DNA from: an uncultured Prevotellamassilia sp.
GTDB lineage: Bacteria > Bacteroidota > Bacteroidia > Bacteroidales > Bacteroidaceae
Direction: 5' to 3'
NCBI GenBank assembly: GCA_934255485.1
Contig: CAKQOG010000011.1
Location: 14,528 to 78,527 of the forward strand
DNA: 64,000 nucleotides
Part shown: one piece after another, positions 36,935 to 50,074 of the stretch
Position numbering within the stretch: the first letter of the stretch is position 1
Layout: each line of letters starts with the position of its first letter
Notes under the pieces: generated by a model
Seen by the model: the letters and a program-made list of their open reading frames with translations, nothing else
The model's database searches: none
Told to the model about the DNA's origin: nothing
Made by a program: the position numbers and the translations under genes

Positions 36935-37390
36935 ATGTTGATAGTTCGCAGAAATAATTACAACAATTGGTTGAATAACTTATTTAATGACGCATTCTTC
37001 AACACCGACATTGCACCACAAGTTCAAGTTACAGCTCCAGCCATTAACGTGAAAGAGACGCATCACGAATACGTAATGGAAATGGCTGTGCCTGGTTTGA
37101 AAAAAGAATGGGTTCGTGTTAATATCACCGATGATGGCTTGCTCCATGTAGCCATTGAAAATAAGATGGAACATAAAGAAGAAAAGAAATCTAACCCAGA
37201 GGAACACCACGAGCACTACTTGCGTCGTGAGTTTTCATACGGCAACTACGAACAAAGTTACACATTGCCCGATGATGTTAATCGTGATAAAGTAAGTGCA
37301 AGCATTGCCGACGGCATACTCACCATTGTTATGCCTAAAAATGCTCCAGAGCAAGAAACTAAAGTATTGAAGAATATTGAAATAAAATAG
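36935..37390 (+). CDS. Small heat-shock protein (Hsp20/alpha-crystallin)
   Basis: 151 residues. An ATP-independent holdase that forms large oligomers and captures unfolding proteins. The alpha-crystallin domain runs from about 30 to 135: PAINVKETHHEYVMEMAVPG, then the closing signature ADGILTIVMPK. A short basic/aromatic N-terminal arm (RRNNYNNWLNNLFND) and a C-terminal I-x-I-like IEIK are present. The GGAGG ribosome site is unusual and could support strong translation under heat stress. It has its own terminator. Confidence 0.93.
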   Translation: MLIVRRNNYNNWLNNLFNDAFFNTDIAPQVQVTAPAINVKETHHEYVMEMAVPGLKKEWVRVNITDDGLLHVAIENKMEHKEEKKSNPEEHHEHYLRREFSYGNYEQSYTLPDDVNRDKVSASIADGILTIVMPKNAPEQETKVLKNIEIK

Positions 37391-37423
37391 TTGGCATACA
37401 ACAAGCAACTATTTATAGCACTT

Positions 37424-37468
37424 AAAAGGTTGGTAACAAGCATATAATAGGTTTGTTACCAACCTTTT
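37424..37468 (+). terminator. Terminator after hsp20
   Basis: AAAAGGTTGGTAACAA (37424-37439) pairs perfectly with TTGTTACCAACCTTTT (37453-37468) and continues into a T run. Confidence 0.9.
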
Positions 37469-37510
37469 TTGTTATACAATTTTTATATCTGCATGCAAAA
37501 ACAACGTTAA

Positions 37511-42001
<4,491 letters not shown>

Positions 42002-42037
42002 ACTAAAGCCGTGCTTAAGCACGCAGAAATGTACGAC

Positions 42038-42075
42038 AAAGATCCCTGTTCACGCATGTGTGAATAGGGATCTTT
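42038..42075 (+). terminator. Terminator after the GH2 gene
   Basis: AAAGATCCCT.TTCAC (42038-42053) pairs with GTGAA.AGGGATCTTT (42060-42075), then TTATT. Confidence 0.8.
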
Positions 42076-42150
42076 TATTGGTGAATAGTCCTATAAATAT
42101 GTTGGACAACTTACTTAAGCCACGCTTATTAACTCTCATATATACACAAA

Positions 42151-42189
42151 GAAGAGGCAATCTATCCTTTTACGATAAATTGTCTCTTC
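42151..42189 (-). terminator. Terminator after the OmpA-type gene
   Basis: GAAGAG.CAAT.TATC (42151-42166) pairs with GATA.ATTG.CTCTTC (42174-42189) with three mismatches, 48 bp past the stop, followed on the minus strand by TTTGTG. Confidence 0.6.
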
Positions 42190-42236
42190 ATTATATTACT
42201 AACCATGTGCAAGCACAAGTTAGTTATTCTCTATTG

Positions 42237-43382
42237 TTATTCAGCATTCTGAATAGTGCAGATGCTTACACGGTTCCAATCGTTCTCAGAGAACATATTG
42301 CCAACGCCTTGACCCTCAGCAAAGATGCGGCTTGAAGCAATGCCATACTTATTAACAAGGATGGTCTTAACTGCCTCTGCACGAGCAAGTGCTATCTTAG
42401 CATTAATTTCGGCGCTACCCTCTGGCGAAGCGTACCCCTTAATTGATACAGTACTCTTCTTGTGGTTCTTCAAGAAGGTAGCAATGCGTTCTACGTTAGG
42501 AAGTTGTGATGCATCAACAGTGCTCTTGCCTTGACGGAAGGTAACAGTTTGTTCCAAGCTATTAGTACTACGTGTGATAGTCTTAATAATCTCGTTAGGC
42601 TTTTGATTACGTGCATCGTTGAGTTGTTGTTGCAAATCACGAGCATTGGCAGCAAGTTTAGCTATCTGTGCATCTTTATCGTTCACTTGTGAACGGAGGT
42701 CGTTTACTTTTGCATTCAAGCCATCAACCTCTGCTTGGTCATAAACCTTAACAAAAGTCATGTAATGCTTGCCATTGCTGTGGTTCTTAAAGTGGTAAGT
42801 TACACCTGCAAGCATCTCAATAGCGCTTTGGTTCACGTTGTAACCAAGCTCCTTATTAGCGTGCTTATTCATGTTGTAAACGATAGCAGGCTTCAACGAA
42901 ACTGTCCATGCCTTGAGTTGGCCCAAGTTAAAGTTTAAATTTAAGCCATACTTAGAGGTGAGATAGCTAACATCGAGGCCCATTGAGCTATTATAGTAAT
43001 CGTGTCCCCAACCTGCACCGATAGCAGCTTCAACTTCGAACAAGCGAGGCTTACCCTTATAGCCACATATAGCGTTTGAAAGGTTTACTCTTGCTATCAA
43101 AGATAAGTTTGTAGCATCAACAACATTGGCACTTGGTGTTACCTTGGCAGCAGCTGTAAGCTGACCAGTAAAGCCTAAGATTGGAGTAACTTGCTTGCTG
43201 AGTTCAACACCTGCTACAGGCTTTATGCCTTTAAAAAACTTGGTGTGGCTTGTTTTTAGAATACCTCCACCCACTACACCTACCGACCAATTGTCGAAAA
43301 ATCGAGAACCTTGAACTGACTTTTGAGCTCCAGCAGTGAGTACCGCTGCGCTCATAGCTGCAATAGTTATAATTCTTTTCAT
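42237..43382 (-). CDS. OmpA-family outer-membrane protein
   Basis: 381 residues. Signal peptide 1-19. An eight-strand type barrel region covers about 25-205; a coiled-coil-like stretch (about 215-260: VNDLRSQVNDKDAQIAKL, ARDLQQQLNDARNQ) links it to a C-terminal OmpA peptidoglycan-binding domain (about 275-375) with TVSIKGYASPEGS, INAKIALARAEAV and NDWNRVSICT. It would anchor the outer membrane to peptidoglycan; the barrel may also be a slow porin. It is common and abundant in Bacteroidales. A -7 box lies at 43497. Confidence 0.92.
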   Translation of the reverse strand: MKRIITIAAMSAAVLTAGAQKSVQGSRFFDNWSVGVVGGGILKTSHTKFFKGIKPVAGVELSKQVTPILGFTGQLTAAAKVTPSANVVDATNLSLIARVNLSNAICGYKGKPRLFEVEAAIGAGWGHDYYNSSMGLDVSYLTSKYGLNLNFNLGQLKAWTVSLKPAIVYNMNKHANKELGYNVNQSAIEMLAGVTYHFKNHSNGKHYMTFVKVYDQAEVDGLNAKVNDLRSQVNDKDAQIAKLAANARDLQQQLNDARNQKPNEIIKTITRSTNSLEQTVTFRQGKSTVDASQLPNVERIATFLKNHKKSTVSIKGYASPEGSAEINAKIALARAEAVKTILVNKYGIASSRIFAEGQGVGNMFSENDWNRVSICTIQNAE

Positions 43383-43496
43383 TGTGAATGATATAATAAT
43401 AAATAATTGTTTTAAAGTACATCTCTATTAATTGCACTGCAAAGAATATGCCATCATGTATAATATTCTTATACAATCTTTAAAAACTTGAATATG

Positions 43497-43504
43497 CAAA
43501 AGTA
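43497..43504 (-). promoter_or_regulatory. -7 box for the OmpA-type gene
   Basis: CAAAAGTA on the plus strand is TACTTTTG on the minus strand. TTTG at 43528-43531 is 23 bp away, slightly long for -33. The 5' leader would be about 105 nt. Confidence 0.45.
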
Positions 43505-43587
43505 AGCAAAAATTTCTCATTCTATCTCAAAAAACGTTCTTCTGGTGTAAAAAAAAGTCATAAAATAACAATAAAACATAGCCTTGC

Positions 43588-43618
43588 TTTGCCAATCCAA
43601 AGCATTCTTTTATATTTG
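43588..43618 (+). promoter_or_regulatory. Canonical promoter for the DUF3467 gene
   Basis: TTTG (43588-43591) and TATATTTG (43611-43618) are 19 bp apart. This rejects an upstream start at 43648 in favour of the ATG at 43702. Confidence 0.75.
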
Positions 43619-43701
43619 CGTTACGAATGAAAAATACTTGTCAATAGGTGTTTTACATACGTATAAACATATTCATTAAACAAAATAAAAAGCATTATCC
43701 C

Positions 43702-44034
43702 ATGGAAAATCAAGAACAGAACGACGGTCAGTTGAAGATTGAACTTACTCCTGAAGTAGCAGAAGGCATCTACGCAAACCTTGCTATCATCACTCACTCA
43801 AGCGCTGAAGTAGTTATGGACTTTATCCGTGTGCTTCCTGGTGTACCCAAGGCTAACGTTAAGAGCCGTATCATCCTTGCACCCGAACATGCAAAGCGTT
43901 TGCTCTTTGCTCTTCAAGACAACATTGTAAAATATGAAAAGGCATTTGGCACTATCAACCTTCCTGGTGCAGAAGCTGCTCCTCAAGGTGGTCGCACTGC
44001 CACTCCTTTCGGTGTACCCGAGGGGAACGCTTAA
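43702..44034 (+). CDS. DUF3467 domain protein
   Basis: 110 residues from MENQEQNDGQLKIE. The DUF3467 core (about 8-80: LTPEVAEGIYANLAIITHSS, then EVVMDFIRVLPGVPKANVKS and ILAPEHAKRLLFALQDN) is complete; the tail is Gly/Ala/Pro-rich. The function is unknown. As I recall, in Bacteroides relatives this gene sits between rpoC and rpsL, which suggests a tie to transcription or translation. Here it stands alone with its own promoter and terminator. Confidence 0.85.
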   Translation: MENQEQNDGQLKIELTPEVAEGIYANLAIITHSSAEVVMDFIRVLPGVPKANVKSRIILAPEHAKRLLFALQDNIVKYEKAFGTINLPGAEAAPQGGRTATPFGVPEGNA

Positions 44035-44071
44035 TCTGTAGCTGACCCAACATTCATTTTCGATAAAATAA

Positions 44072-44101
44072 AGCCGTATGAGTCCAAACGCTTATACGGC
44101 T
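44072..44101 (+). terminator. Terminator after the DUF3467 gene
   Basis: AGCCGTAT (44072-44079) pairs with ATACGGCT (44094-44101) over a 14-nt loop, then ATTTTTG. Confidence 0.75.
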
Positions 44102-44204
44102 ATTTTTGTTGTTCTACCCCTTGTTTTATTCCACATAGTATACATATGAAGCATTTTATACAATCTTATCGCTTTGATATATAAATACATATCAAAATAA
44201 TCTG

Positions 44205-44212
44205 TATATTTG
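44205..44212 (+). promoter_or_regulatory. -7 box for the lipoprotein at 44338
   Basis: TATATTTG, exact match, about 125 bp upstream of the ATG. A TTTG at 44173 is too distant (28 bp) for -33. Confidence 0.45.
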
Positions 44213-44337
44213 CCAAGTAAGCATATCATAATGCATTATCTAAAAATCTAAAGGCTCATTCTCATGCCAATATTTAATGATGTTTAGCCTTTATTGTCAG
44301 AATCTTTATAAACCTTAATTATTAACACTTCATTGTC

Positions 44338-45717
44338 ATGAAAAAACATTTTATTTACCTCTTAGTTGCCAGTATGACATTGGCAGGCACATCTACTTTA
44401 TTCACCTCGTGTGGCGATGATGACCCTACTCCTGAGGCACCCTCAACCCCCGACGACCCAGGTAACACACCTACACCAAGCAATCCCGAAGGCAATAAAA
44501 AGCTCAATAGTGTAGAGCAAAAACAAAAGCTTGAGAGCATTGCCAAAGCCTTTATGGGTGAAGTTAAAGCCAACAACTTTACACAACTAACAGACTTGGC
44601 AAACTATTGTTATGACCATTATATCGACAACGATGACTTCGACAATGATGTTGTCACAACATGGTTTAACGATGCGCTTAATGCTTCAAGTAGCTTGGTT
44701 AAGAGTAATATAACAACAGAGAAGGGCTCTTGGTATACTTCGGTTTACAACTACAAGTACTACAACCGCGTAATATTGCTTTCAAACTTTACCGGAAAGT
44801 TCACTGCACAAAAGCAATCTTGGAAAAAAGAGAAGGCCGACAACTTGCAATTTAATTTTACTGACCAAGACGGAAAGGCATGCAACATTACGGTAACATC
44901 TTTAGGCAATACAAAGAAGGCTCATATCACAGACTCTGAAGATTGGGATAGTGACTATGATGATGCAAACAACATCTACAATCAGTACATTGATGAATAT
45001 AAGGAGTACCTCATGGTGCCCGAGCAGATTGTTATTACACTCACGCAAGGCGGTGTTAAACAAGTAGAAACCATTGTAAACATTGACCATAGTGCATTTA
45101 CTGGTCCCGAGGTAGACCTATCTAAAGATGGGTTGGTAACAAACGCTACCGTCAAAATAGCAAACTTTACGTGGTGTGTACAACGCGCCGAATACTCTGC
45201 TAAAAACCATAAGGCAAGTGTCAGTGGCTACATGAAGAAAGGCGATACCACCCTATTTACGTTTGCTGCCGATGCCAATGGTGTTGATGCTACAAACGAG
45301 TCGCTCAACAATGCGGGTGCGGCATCTGTTAACTTCGACCTCTTGGGACAAATGCAAATTAAAGGCACTTGTTCTAACGTGAAAGCCTATTCCGACCTTA
45401 TAAATAAGGCTGATGATAACGACAAAAACGAGACCTTGTTTAAGAGTTACATTAACCAAGCTAATGAGCTATTAGACGTTAATGTGTTCTACGACAAAGG
45501 CTCTGTGCGTCAAGCAAACATGAAACTCATGGCATTCGAGGAGAAAAATCCATGGAATTCTGCTTACAATTATTGGTATGCTGAACCTGTTATCAACTTT
45601 GACGATGGAACCTCTTATTCTACCTTCAATGCCTATTTCAACGAGAGTGATTTCCGCTCTGTTATCGACCTATTTAATAGTTTGATTGAAGGGTACGAAA
45701 ACCTTTTTGACAAATAG
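44338..45717 (+). CDS. Large lipoprotein of unknown function
   Basis: 459 residues. A lipoprotein signal ends LFTSC (C25), followed by GDDDPTPEAPSTPDDPGNTP, an acidic Pro-rich linker of the kind used for surface export of Bacteroidetes lipoproteins. The rest has an Asp/Asn-rich helical start (about 55-130) and mainly beta sequence. No catalytic motif or known repeat was recognised. It may be a surface binding protein. It stands alone and ends just before a long hairpin at 45777. Confidence 0.6.
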   Translation: MKKHFIYLLVASMTLAGTSTLFTSCGDDDPTPEAPSTPDDPGNTPTPSNPEGNKKLNSVEQKQKLESIAKAFMGEVKANNFTQLTDLANYCYDHYIDNDDFDNDVVTTWFNDALNASSSLVKSNITTEKGSWYTSVYNYKYYNRVILLSNFTGKFTAQKQSWKKEKADNLQFNFTDQDGKACNITVTSLGNTKKAHITDSEDWDSDYDDANNIYNQYIDEYKEYLMVPEQIVITLTQGGVKQVETIVNIDHSAFTGPEVDLSKDGLVTNATVKIANFTWCVQRAEYSAKNHKASVSGYMKKGDTTLFTFAADANGVDATNESLNNAGAASVNFDLLGQMQIKGTCSNVKAYSDLINKADDNDKNETLFKSYINQANELLDVNVFYDKGSVRQANMKLMAFEEKNPWNSAYNYWYAEPVINFDDGTSYSTFNAYFNESDFRSVIDLFNSLIEGYENLFDK

Positions 45718-45776
45718 TTAAACCTCCTATTATCGCATACAATCTGCATAAATAGGTGTTTAAAATCAAATAAAAG

Positions 45777-45857
45777 TAAGTAAGTGAACAAATTAAATTA
45801 GAAAAGAATAAGGTTTACGACCTGTGCCTTTCTATTTTAATTTTGTCCACTTACTTA
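45777..45857. repeat. Long imperfect hairpin (about 28-bp arms)
   Basis: Left arm 45777-45805 (TAAGTAAGTGAACAAATTAA onwards) pairs with right arm 45828-45857 (ending CCACTTACTTA) with a few mismatches; inside, AGGT and ACCT pair further. Part of the right arm (TTTTGTCCAC.TACTTAA) recurs as a direct repeat at about 45944-45961. It may serve as the terminator of the 44338 gene but is larger and more symmetrical than the others here, more like a short mobile repeat. Confidence 0.6.
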
Positions 45858-45875
45858 AACCATTTTAGAACTATT

Positions 45876-45941
45876 GTGAAATACTTGAAGATATTTTTAT
45901 TACTTATTTTTGCATGGCTTACATTTGGAGCTTTTGCTTAA
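45876..45941 (+). pseudogene. Signal-peptide-like fragment (21 codons, GTG start)
   Basis: GTG followed by KYLKIFLLLIFAWLTFGAFA and a TAA. It reads as a complete Sec signal peptide and then stops. It resembles the signal of the gene 135 bp downstream (LLLFAWL shared). It lies between two copies of TTTTGTCCAC. Most likely the 5' stub of a lost secreted-protein gene; a functional micropeptide cannot be excluded. Confidence 0.4.
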
Positions 45942-46076
45942 AAATTTTGTCCACATACTTAATCTCTATTTTTATCTAAAATAAAATCATTAGCTACTTA
46001 GCAAGTTTTGCAAGAGAAGGATACCCCTTTGCAAAACTTGTGTTTTTTCATCAACAACTTACCAACCTAAAGCCTC

Positions 46077-48122
46077 ATGCTTCGCATTTTTTTTACATAT
46101 ATGCTACTCCTCTTTGCATGGCTATCGCCATTCGCTTGTCTTGCGCAGACCGATAGCACCAAGCACATAGACATTGAGCACGAGGCATCAGTAGTGGCAT
46201 GGAAAAGCCGTAACATGCTTAAGCATTCTGAGGCAGGGCACACCCACTGGCAAATGGAGCATTTGCAACTATTACCACAAATATTGGGCAATGCCGACCC
46301 TATGCGATACACGCAATCGCTGCCCACTGTGCAAACATCAGACGAGGTGGATGCTGGACTACACGTACAAGGATGCGCTTCGGGACAAAATGCAGTGTTG
46401 CTCGATGATGCCGTTATTTACAATCCCTCGCACCTATTGGGCATATTTTCGACCTTCAATGCCAACCATTTTAGCCAACTCGATTTTTCTACACTTTCTA
46501 TGCCCCAAACGCCCAATCGTGTGGGCGGAACGCTCAAGATGTTGCTACCCGAACTGCCCACAATTGCGCCCCATAAAAAAGCTAAAGCCGACATTAGCAT
46601 AGGCCCCATGTCGGCGCAAGGCACATTGCGTTTGATGTTATCGCCCAAACTGCAAGTGGTTATGTCGGCGCGCCAAGCCTACATGAATTTGCTCTATAAA
46701 AAGTGGCTAACCTTTGATGGCAACGAAGTGCAATATAGCTTTAGCGACTACAACCTTACGCTCACTTATAAGCCTCGCCCCCAAGATGTAATTACAATCA
46801 ATGCTTATTTTGGCAACGACAATGCGCACTATTTTGCCGATAGCCACCAGATGCTAACAAGGCTAAAATGGAGCAACTATGCCGCAGAGTGTTCGTGGAT
46901 GCACACCGCTCATAGGCAATGGTGCATAAGGCAAAGCGTATTTTCGTCGGGATACACCAATAAATTTTCGATGGAAGAAGAGGCTTTTAACTTCCGCCTA
47001 CCCTCGCACATACGCACGCATGGCTACCACCTTAATGCCGAAAACCACCATTGGAGTCTCGGCACCGAATATTTGGCACACCAAGTGCTACCCCAATCAC
47101 CCCAAATGACCAATAGCTACTATGCTGCTACAAACCCCATTAACGCAACTCTCAATCACGAACTTTCGATTTATACCCAATACGTTACGACGTTTGCTCA
47201 CGATGCACTTCGTTTGTCGGTTGGCACAAGGGTTTGCTATTTCCATAGCCCCGATGGACAGAGCTATTTGCGCCCCGCACCCCAAGCCAAACTTGCTTGG
47301 AGGCTCAATAGCGAACAAAAACTCACCATTCATCTAAGCCTCAGCAACCAGTTTATCCACCAAACGGGTTTCTCGTCGTTAGGCCTACCAACAGAATTTT
47401 GGTTTGCCTCTTCGCGTAACCAAGAGCCGCAATTAAGCCAAAATCTGTCGGTGCTTTACGACTTTACCCCCACATCTTCGGCTTTCAGCCTTACTGCCGA
47501 GGCATACGTTAAGCGGCTTTCTAACCAAAAGGAATACAACGACAACGTGTTTTCGCTGCTGCAATCAGACTATTCGTTGCAGCATGTGTTGCTATCGGGC
47601 AAAGGCATAAACTATGGCATTGGCTTGCAACTTACCAAGCAGCGCGGACGCTTAACAGGCTGGTTGAGCTATGCCTTTGGCCGCTCGTTGCGCAAGTTTG
47701 ATGAACTTGACACTAACCAATATTACCCATCAAACTATGAGCGTCTGCATGAACTGAACCTTGTGGTCAACTTGCGCTTGTCGGCCCGCACAACGCTGAG
47801 CATGGTGGGCATTGCCGCCTCGGGCACTCCCTTTACGGCTGCACGCGACCTCTACCTAATTAATGGTTACATCGTTGCTGAGTATGGCGAGCACAATGCT
47901 TGCCGACTACCATGGTACAAGCGCATTGACCTAAGTGCCGATGTACAGTTTAAGCCTCATGGCAGCTTTAAACACGGCTTAAACATCTCACTGCTCAACG
48001 CTTTTGGCTTTCACAACAAGCAATTCTATCGTTTGAGTTTCAAGAAAAACAAACTTAAATACCGCCCTGTAAGTTTCCTTAAAATACCATTACCATCGGT
48101 TAGCTATTACCTAAAGTTCTAA
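46077..48122 (+). CDS. TonB-dependent-receptor-like outer-membrane protein (partner of DUF4249 lipoprotein)
   Basis: 681 residues. Signal peptide about 1-23 (ends CLA-Q). A plug-like domain follows (about 55-165: GNADPMRYTQSLPTVQT, then HVQGCASGQNAVLLDDAVIY, HLLGIFSTFNANHFSQLDF). The rest is barrel sequence ending KIPLPSVSYYLKF, with a correct aromatic C-terminus. In this family the plug is usually preceded by a carboxypeptidase-regulatory-like domain; here it is absent. The next gene, 11 bp on, is a DUF4249 lipoprotein, and the two families are routinely paired in Bacteroidetes. The transported substrate is unknown. Confidence 0.8.
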   Translation: MLRIFFTYMLLLFAWLSPFACLAQTDSTKHIDIEHEASVVAWKSRNMLKHSEAGHTHWQMEHLQLLPQILGNADPMRYTQSLPTVQTSDEVDAGLHVQGCASGQNAVLLDDAVIYNPSHLLGIFSTFNANHFSQLDFSTLSMPQTPNRVGGTLKMLLPELPTIAPHKKAKADISIGPMSAQGTLRLMLSPKLQVVMSARQAYMNLLYKKWLTFDGNEVQYSFSDYNLTLTYKPRPQDVITINAYFGNDNAHYFADSHQMLTRLKWSNYAAECSWMHTAHRQWCIRQSVFSSGYTNKFSMEEEAFNFRLPSHIRTHGYHLNAENHHWSLGTEYLAHQVLPQSPQMTNSYYAATNPINATLNHELSIYTQYVTTFAHDALRLSVGTRVCYFHSPDGQSYLRPAPQAKLAWRLNSEQKLTIHLSLSNQFIHQTGFSSLGLPTEFWFASSRNQEPQLSQNLSVLYDFTPTSSAFSLTAEAYVKRLSNQKEYNDNVFSLLQSDYSLQHVLLSGKGINYGIGLQLTKQRGRLTGWLSYAFGRSLRKFDELDTNQYYPSNYERLHELNLVVNLRLSARTTLSMVGIAASGTPFTAARDLYLINGYIVAEYGEHNACRLPWYKRIDLSADVQFKPHGSFKHGLNISLLNAFGFHNKQFYRLSFKKNKLKYRPVSFLKIPLPSVSYYLKF

Positions 48123-48133
48123 ACATCTGCATC

Positions 48134-48994
48134 ATGAAGTCATTGTTTGCTTTTATATTAACAATAGGCCTTTTAGCCTCGTGTAGCGAGGAGCCAAGCA
48201 TATCGCAAGAGCCTCGATTGGTTGTTGAGGGGTGGATAGATAGTGATGGCTATCCCATGGTGTTTGTTACCACGTCGATGACGGTTGACGGGTCTGACAA
48301 CCTTTCGTCTGACCTCACAGAACACTTGATCAAATGGGCAAAAGTAACTGTAAGCGATGGTACAACCAAGGTGGTGCTAACAGGCAAGTACATGAAAAAC
48401 TACTATCCACCCTATGGGTTTACCACCACCGAGCTAAAGGGTAAATGTGGCAACACCTACCATCTAACGGTAGACTATCCGCCCTATCATGCCGAAGCTA
48501 CCACCACCATTCCGCCCCGCCCCTTGATTGACTCTATAATGGTGGCCCCACTCTCGCCTTCAGATACGCTATATGGCGTAAAACTACACATTTCTGAGAA
48601 TGCCATGCACCAAGGTGGCTACAAACTATTTGCCATGCGCAAACACAAAGATAGCTATCCGCTCTCGTGCTACATGGGTACATACCAGTCCTCTAAGCTC
48701 AACTTGCCATCTCAACTGCCCGTATACAATGTACACAAGATGGATAACAAGGACTTTACGCCCTACTTCTCACCTACTGACACGCTGGTCATTAAAGCAG
48801 CTGTGGTAGACGATGATGCGCTGCAATTTTGGAATGCCTTTGAGAGCAATGTGTCGCTCTCTAAAAGTCCGTTCTTAGCTCCTAACGAAAACATTAAGGG
48901 CAACATTACGGGCGCACTTGGCTATTGGTTTGGTTATGGCTGTAACTACTACTTGGTTTATCCACCTCAAACACTCCATGCCGAGAATCCCTAA
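48134..48994 (+). CDS. DUF4249 lipoprotein
   Basis: 286 residues. Lipoprotein signal ending LLASC (C17). The N-terminal beta domain carries the family pattern RLVVEGWIDSDGYPMVFVTT and later DGTTKVVLTGKY and CGNTYHLTVDYPPYHAEATTTIP. DUF4249 proteins are predicted outer-membrane lipoproteins coupled to a TonB receptor, analogous in layout to SusC/SusD. Only 11 bp separate it from the receptor, so they form one operon. The stop codon abuts a 16-bp repeat (48995). Confidence 0.85.
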   Translation: MKSLFAFILTIGLLASCSEEPSISQEPRLVVEGWIDSDGYPMVFVTTSMTVDGSDNLSSDLTEHLIKWAKVTVSDGTTKVVLTGKYMKNYYPPYGFTTTELKGKCGNTYHLTVDYPPYHAEATTTIPPRPLIDSIMVAPLSPSDTLYGVKLHISENAMHQGGYKLFAMRKHKDSYPLSCYMGTYQSSKLNLPSQLPVYNVHKMDNKDFTPYFSPTDTLVIKAAVVDDDALQFWNAFESNVSLSKSPFLAPNENIKGNITGALGYWFGYGCNYYLVYPPQTLHAENP

Positions 48995-49403
48995 ATTGTT
49001 CTATTTTTCCGTTTTTGGCGATTTTTCACCTCTCATATTTGCTTTGTTTTTGACAACGCAAAATAAATTCTGAACGAGCGCATTTTTGGACAAATCTGGT
49101 AAGTCATTGATTATCAATATCTTACAAATTTCACAATCAATAAATTCGGAATTGCCACCCCTAAAAAGGCTTTGTTACACCCTAAGGATACGTATCCTTA
49201 GCTCACAAGGATACGTATGCTTGTGGTATAAGGATACGTATGCTTATACCCTAAGGATACGTGTTCTTGTGGTAAAAGCATACGCATTTAAGCAAAAAGT
49301 GAGTGCATTTTTACTTTATTCAAGGTTAAAAATGCCTTTTCAAGCACTTTTTGAGAGCTATTTTACGCTAAAATCTGTACAAAAAATATTGTTCTATTTT
49401 TCC
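48995..49403. repeat. 16-bp direct repeats flanking array B
   Basis: ATTGTTCTATTTTTCC occurs at 48995-49010, directly after the DUF4249 stop, and again at 49388-49403, identical, 393 bp apart. The palindrome array lies between. No gene was found in 48995-49548. Confidence 0.85.
49184..49289. repeat. Array of five 23-bp palindromic repeats (array B)
   Basis: Units of 16 bp (AAGGATACGTATCCTT and variants) start at 49184, 49207, 49230, 49253 and 49276, exactly 23 bp apart, with 7-bp linkers. The first is embedded in a perfect 20-bp palindrome, CTAAGGATACGTATCCTTAG (49182-49201). The linkers are also related in inverted order (GTGGTAT against ATACC), so unit 3 forms a nearly perfect 26-bp palindrome. 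Units 4 and 5 diverge. All share a TACG core. Confidence 0.95.
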
Positions 49404-49548
49404 TTTCAATGCTTCACTGCCAATAGTATTTTTGCCACAAAATGTGGCTTAAATATGCCCTATCTAACAACTAAGCGCACATACAGATGTGTTTACTTAT
49501 AGCATCTGCTTGCGCGCTTTTATGGAAAAAACAAGTGCTTAGGGCAAA

Positions 49549-50046
49549 CTATAATAATAGCTCAAAATCTGCTACATCGAGCATACGCCCAAACTTATAA
49601 CCCACATTCTTGAAATGCGACACTTGCTCAAAACCCATCGAACGATGAAAATGTATGCTATGCTTATTCTCCTCGGTGATGCAGGCAATTAAGGCTTTAG
49701 CCCCTATTTCACGACTATCATCAATGAGCCTTTGCAGCATTTGTCGGCCAACTCCATAACCTTGTACCAATGGTGCAAGATAAATTGTTACCTCAAGTGT
49801 ATGACTATATGCCATGCGCTCTTTCCACGGATGAACATAACAATAACCACACACTTGCCCCTCTATCTCACATACATAATAGGGATAGTGTGCCGAAATC
49901 TGCTCTATGCGCTGAAGCATTTGGGCGGGAGTAAGAGGCTCTGTCTCGAACGATACGGTGGTATCAGTTATAAACGGATTGTATATGGCTGTGATGGCTG
50001 TTGCATCAGAGGGACGAACCTTGCGTATATCGATTGCTTGGGACAT
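49549..50046 (-). CDS. GNAT acetyltransferase of the phosphinothricin-acetyltransferase type
   Basis: 165 residues from MSQAIDIRKVRPSD; an upstream start at 50073 abuts the -7 box and is too early. GNAT fold: IRKVRPSDATAITAIYNPFI, then TVSFETEPLT, the acetyl-CoA loop V-x-G-Y-G-V-G-R (LVQGYGVGRQML), and HFHRSMGFEQVSHFKNVGYK, which matches the PAT/Bar and MnaT subfamily. It acetylates an amino group of a small molecule such as methionine sulfone or a similar amino acid analogue; the actual substrate is unknown. Confidence 0.88.
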   Translation of the reverse strand: MSQAIDIRKVRPSDATAITAIYNPFITDTTVSFETEPLTPAQMLQRIEQISAHYPYYVCEIEGQVCGYCYVHPWKERMAYSHTLEVTIYLAPLVQGYGVGRQMLQRLIDDSREIGAKALIACITEENKHSIHFHRSMGFEQVSHFKNVGYKFGRMLDVADFELLL

Positions 50047-50074
50047 AATGTAAATGTATATAGGTTTGAACACA

